Assembly: GCA_023251455.1 (NCBI GenBank)
Contig: JAHEYT010000027.1
Coordinates: 1-64,000, forward strand
Origin: Bacteroidota bacterium
GTDB taxonomy: Bacteria; Bacteroidota; Bacteroidia; Bacteroidales; Prolixibacteraceae
Length of the DNA stretch: 64,000 nucleotides
Direction of reading: 5' to 3'
Shown: positions 61,712 through 64,000 of the stretch, piece by piece
Position numbering within the stretch: position 1 is the first letter of the stretch
Layout of the letters: each line of letters opens with the position of its first letter
Notes under the pieces: generated by a model
Told to the model about the DNA's origin: nothing
What the model saw: only the letters and a program-made list of their open reading frames with translations
The model's database searches: none
Program-made: the position numbers and the translations under genes

Positions 61712-63238
61712 TTACAACTTTATTCTTTCACAAGCCGTTTTGATCCGCCCAATGGTTTCCTCTTTCCCAATCAGTTCGCAAATTTCAAACAAATCGGGAC
61801 CGCTGCTTCCTCCGACTAATGCCAGGCGGATAGGAACCATCACTGCTCCAAATCCCCATTCTTTGGCAGTCATAAATGCGGAGAAAGTTTCTTTAATCGT
61901 TTCCGCTTTCCAGTTAGTAATGGTTTCGAAAAGCGCTGATATGGATTCCAGCTTTTCGTTGGTGTCGGCTTTCCACTTCGATTTCACGGTCTTTTCTTCG
62001 TAACTTTCAGGAGCCAGAAAGAAAAAATGTGCCTGTGCCCAAATGTCTTTCACAAATTCGCAGCGTTCCTTGATCATGCCAACAATGCGTTCGAGTTGCT
62101 GAAGATCGGGATCAATTCCTTTTTCTTTTAATTCAGGTAGAACCAATGCGGCCAGTTCGGCAGCCGATTTCTGTTGCAAGTAATGACGGTTGAACCATTT
62201 GGCTTTCTCCGGATCGAAACGTGCACCCGATTTGACTACGCGGGTCAGGTCAAAACTTTCGATCAGCTCGTCCATCGAGAAAAACTCCTGCTCGGTGCCT
62301 GAGTTCCAACCCAAAAGGGCCAGCATATTGACAAAGGCTTCAGGAAAATAACCATCTTCGCGGTAACCACGGTATGATTCGCCCGTTTCCTGATTATTCC
62401 AAAGAAGCGGGAAAACAGGGAATCCCATTTTATCGCCATCGCGTTTGCTCAATTTCCCTTTTCCTTCAGGTTTCAGGATTAACGGAAGGTGCGAAAAGCG
62501 CGGACGGTTTTCGGAAATACCCAATGATTCGTATAATAAGATGTGCAAAGGCATGGATGGAAGCCATTCTTCGCCGCGAATGACATGCGTAATATTCATC
62601 AAATGATCATCAACCACATTGGCCAAATGATACGTTGGCATTCCGTCCGACTTAAACAAAACCTTATCGTCGAGCTGGTTGGTATTGAACGACACGCGGC
62701 CGCGAATCAGGTCTTCTTCAACAATATCGCGGTTTTCAGGCATTTTAAACCGAATCACGTAGTGCTCTCCACCGTTCAATCTTGCCTGAACTTCTTCCGA
62801 AGAAAGCGTGAGGGAATTTTTTAAACCGTTGCGGGTGTGCAAATCGTACGAAAAAACCTGTTTGTCGGCTTCGGCCTGTTTGCGGAGTTCGTCCAGTTCT
62901 TCGGCAGTATCAAACGAATAATAGGCATTCCCATTTTCAATCAGGTGATCAGCATATTTCTTATAGATGGGTTTACGTTCGCTCTGGCGGTATGGACCTA
63001 AATCGCCACCAAAACCTACGCCTTCGTCGGGTACCAAACCGCACCATTTCAGCGATTCGATGATATATTCTTCGGCTCCGGGAACGTACCTGTTTTGATC
63101 GGTATCTTCGATACGCAACAGGAAATCGCCACCATGCTTCTTGGCAAACAAATAATTGAATAAGGCTGTCCGCACTCCGCCCATGTGTAGCGGGCCCGTC
63201 GGACTTGGGGCAAAACGTACCCTCACTTTTCTTTCCAT
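61712..63238 (-). CDS. gltX: Glutamyl-tRNA synthetase
   Basis: Class I aminoacyl-tRNA synthetase of 508 residues. The HIGH-type motif is in FAPSPTGPLHMGGVRTALFN and the KMSKS-type motif is KLSKRDGDK. Other family blocks are LRIEDTDQNRYVPGAEEYII, THVIRGEEWLPSMPLHILLY and LALLGWNSGTEQEFFSMDEL. The C-terminal anticodon-binding domain is complete (ITNWKAETIKETFSAFMTAK to the end). The pattern (HMGG and KLSKRDGDKMGFPVFPL) is typical of Bacteroidota. No zinc-binding cysteines are seen at the usual position. Confidence 0.97.
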   Translation of the reverse strand: MERKVRVRFAPSPTGPLHMGGVRTALFNYLFAKKHGGDFLLRIEDTDQNRYVPGAEEYIIESLKWCGLVPDEGVGFGGDLGPYRQSERKPIYKKYADHLIENGNAYYSFDTAEELDELRKQAEADKQVFSYDLHTRNGLKNSLTLSSEEVQARLNGGEHYVIRFKMPENRDIVEEDLIRGRVSFNTNQLDDKVLFKSDGMPTYHLANVVDDHLMNITHVIRGEEWLPSMPLHILLYESLGISENRPRFSHLPLILKPEGKGKLSKRDGDKMGFPVFPLLWNNQETGESYRGYREDGYFPEAFVNMLALLGWNSGTEQEFFSMDELIESFDLTRVVKSGARFDPEKAKWFNRHYLQQKSAAELAALVLPELKEKGIDPDLQQLERIVGMIKERCEFVKDIWAQAHFFFLAPESYEEKTVKSKWKADTNEKLESISALFETITNWKAETIKETFSAFMTAKEWGFGAVMVPIRLALVGGSSGPDLFEICELIGKEETIGRIKTACERIKL

Positions 63239-63263
63239 GATTCTGCTGATTAAATTTTCGCCA

Positions 63264-63271
63264 CAAAGATA
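63264..63271 (-). promoter_or_regulatory. -7 promoter element of gltX
   Basis: On the minus strand TATCTTTG (read as CAAAGATA) matches TAnnTTTG exactly and is 25 nt before the gltX ATG. No TTTG is at the -33 spacing. Confidence 0.5.
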
Positions 63272-63394
63272 ATATTTCTGAAGGGAGAGAGTCGCTTTTA
63301 GTGAGTCAGCAAAAAAAAATCATAATTAATTAGACCAGCCAACCGGCCGTTAAATGATATTAACATGATTTTTAACAAGCTTCCTGAAAAATGA

Positions 63395-63424
63395 TTTGCA
63401 GATAACCATATATCCATATCTTTG
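63395..63424 (+). promoter_or_regulatory. Full Bacteroidota promoter of the S46 peptidase gene
   Basis: TTTG (63395-63398), an 18-bp spacer and TATCTTTG (63417-63424) match the -33/-7 consensus TTTG-N17-23-TAnnTTTG at every position. The start codon is 38 nt downstream. Confidence 0.8.
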
Positions 63425-63462
63425 CGCTCTCATTTTTTCATTAATTATCTATAAGTCATCGA

Positions 63463-64000
63463 ATGAAACGTTTTTTAGCAATTGTCGCATTCATTCAGGT
63501 TATCATGCCTGGAATGGTAAAAGCGGACGAGGGGATGTGGTTGCCTGCTTTGATTGAAAAGCTGAATATCAACCAAATGAAGCAGGAAGGGTGTTCGCTG
63601 AATGCTGAAGATATTTACAGCATTAACCATTCAAGTTTGAAAGATGCGGTTGTTGCGCTAGACCACGGGTCGTGTACCGCCGAATTGATTTCGGATGAAG
63701 GTCTTTTGCTGACTAACCACCACTGTGGTTTTGACGAAATTCAGGAACATAGTTCTGTTGATCATGATTATCTGCAAAACGGATTTTGGGCGAAAACAAA
63801 AGAAGAAGAATTGCCCAATGCAGGAAAAACTGGTTCATTTTTGATCCGGTTCGAAGACGTTTCAGAAAAAGTGTTGGTTGGACTTAACGAGAAGATGAGC
63901 ACTGAAGAACGTGCTAAAAAAGTTCGTGAGATATCGAATGAAATTGAAAAAGAAGCCTCTGGCGATACCCATTACGAAGCCCGGGTTCAGGCGTTATACA
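63463..64000 (+). CDS. S46-family dipeptidyl peptidase (DPP7/DPP11-like), N-terminal part
   Basis: The frame is open to the window edge, giving 179 residues of a family normally near 700 long. The signal peptide ends in MPGMVKA|DEG. The mature start DEGMWLPALIEKLN, the segment LNAEDIYSINHSSLKDAVVA, and GSCTAELISDEGLLLTNHHCGF are the S46 hallmarks; the catalytic His is in TNHHCG. IQEHSSVDHDYLQNGFWAKT follows. These periplasmic serine peptidases release dipeptides from oligopeptides in asaccharolytic and other Bacteroidota. The residue that separates DPP7 from DPP11 specificity lies beyond the window. Confidence 0.93.
   Translation, partial: MKRFLAIVAFIQVIMPGMVKADEGMWLPALIEKLNINQMKQEGCSLNAEDIYSINHSSLKDAVVALDHGSCTAELISDEGLLLTNHHCGFDEIQEHSSVDHDYLQNGFWAKTKEEELPNAGKTGSFLIRFEDVSEKVLVGLNEKMSTEERAKKVREISNEIEKEASGDTHYEARVQALY

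Overview
The window reads as a chromosomal segment of a Bacteroidota bacterium. The evidence is three SusC/SusD outer-membrane pairs, a FecI/FecR-type sigma and anti-sigma pair, the gliding lipoprotein GldB, a MurF-alanine racemase fusion, an S46 peptidase, DUF1573 and DUF4369-thioredoxin proteins, and several promoters of the phylum-specific form TTTG-N18-TAnnTTTG. Content and moderate GC suggest a free-living polysaccharide degrader, perhaps of the Marinilabiliales/Prolixibacteraceae, but the genus cannot be fixed from sequence alone.

Layout. Positions 1-8.5 kb hold the end of a conserved protein and a sigma/anti-sigma controlled glycan-uptake locus (ECF sigma, FecR, STN-containing SusC, SusD, secreted esterase). 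8.7-15.3 kb carries secreted or periplasmic hydrolases: GH35 beta-galactosidase, C69 dipeptidase, a small protein with a TonB-C-like end, and a GH30 glycosidase. 15.4-28 kb is mostly housekeeping: phosphofructokinase, a DUF1080 lipoprotein, gldB, a beta-barrel, nadE, a Crp/Fnr regulator, murF-alr, thymidine kinase, a very acidic protein, rsmI and a HAD nucleotidase. 28-38 kb has two tandem SusC/SusD pairs with nearly identical 5' ends. 38-47.5 kb has an OmpR-type two-component system, DUF1573, meaB, a TlpA-like lipoprotein, dihydrolipoyl dehydrogenase and a FadL-family porin. 47.6-53.4 kb has a stand-alone lycopene cyclase and then a signalling module. 53.6-64 kb has kbl, a zinc dehydrogenase, rnhB, a glycosyltransferase, a flippase/DUF3267/uppP operon, gltX and the start of an S46 peptidase.

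The most interesting part is 48.4-53.4 kb. A hybrid histidine kinase (HisKA-HATPase-REC-HPt) is followed by a sigma-54 response regulator and then a membrane-anchored coiled-coil protein. In front of the coiled-coil gene lies a canonical -24/-12 sigma-54 promoter. Upstream of that promoter are TTTCTCAA/TTGAGAAA half-sites, and the same motif is clustered in front of the regulator gene. The predicted transcript begins with an 18-bp stem carrying a 30-nt purine-rich loop and ending in a short T-tract, which is the form of a small RNA or attenuator. Together these elements describe a self-contained regulon that can be tested.

No tRNA, rRNA, CRISPR array, insertion sequence or phage gene was recognised.
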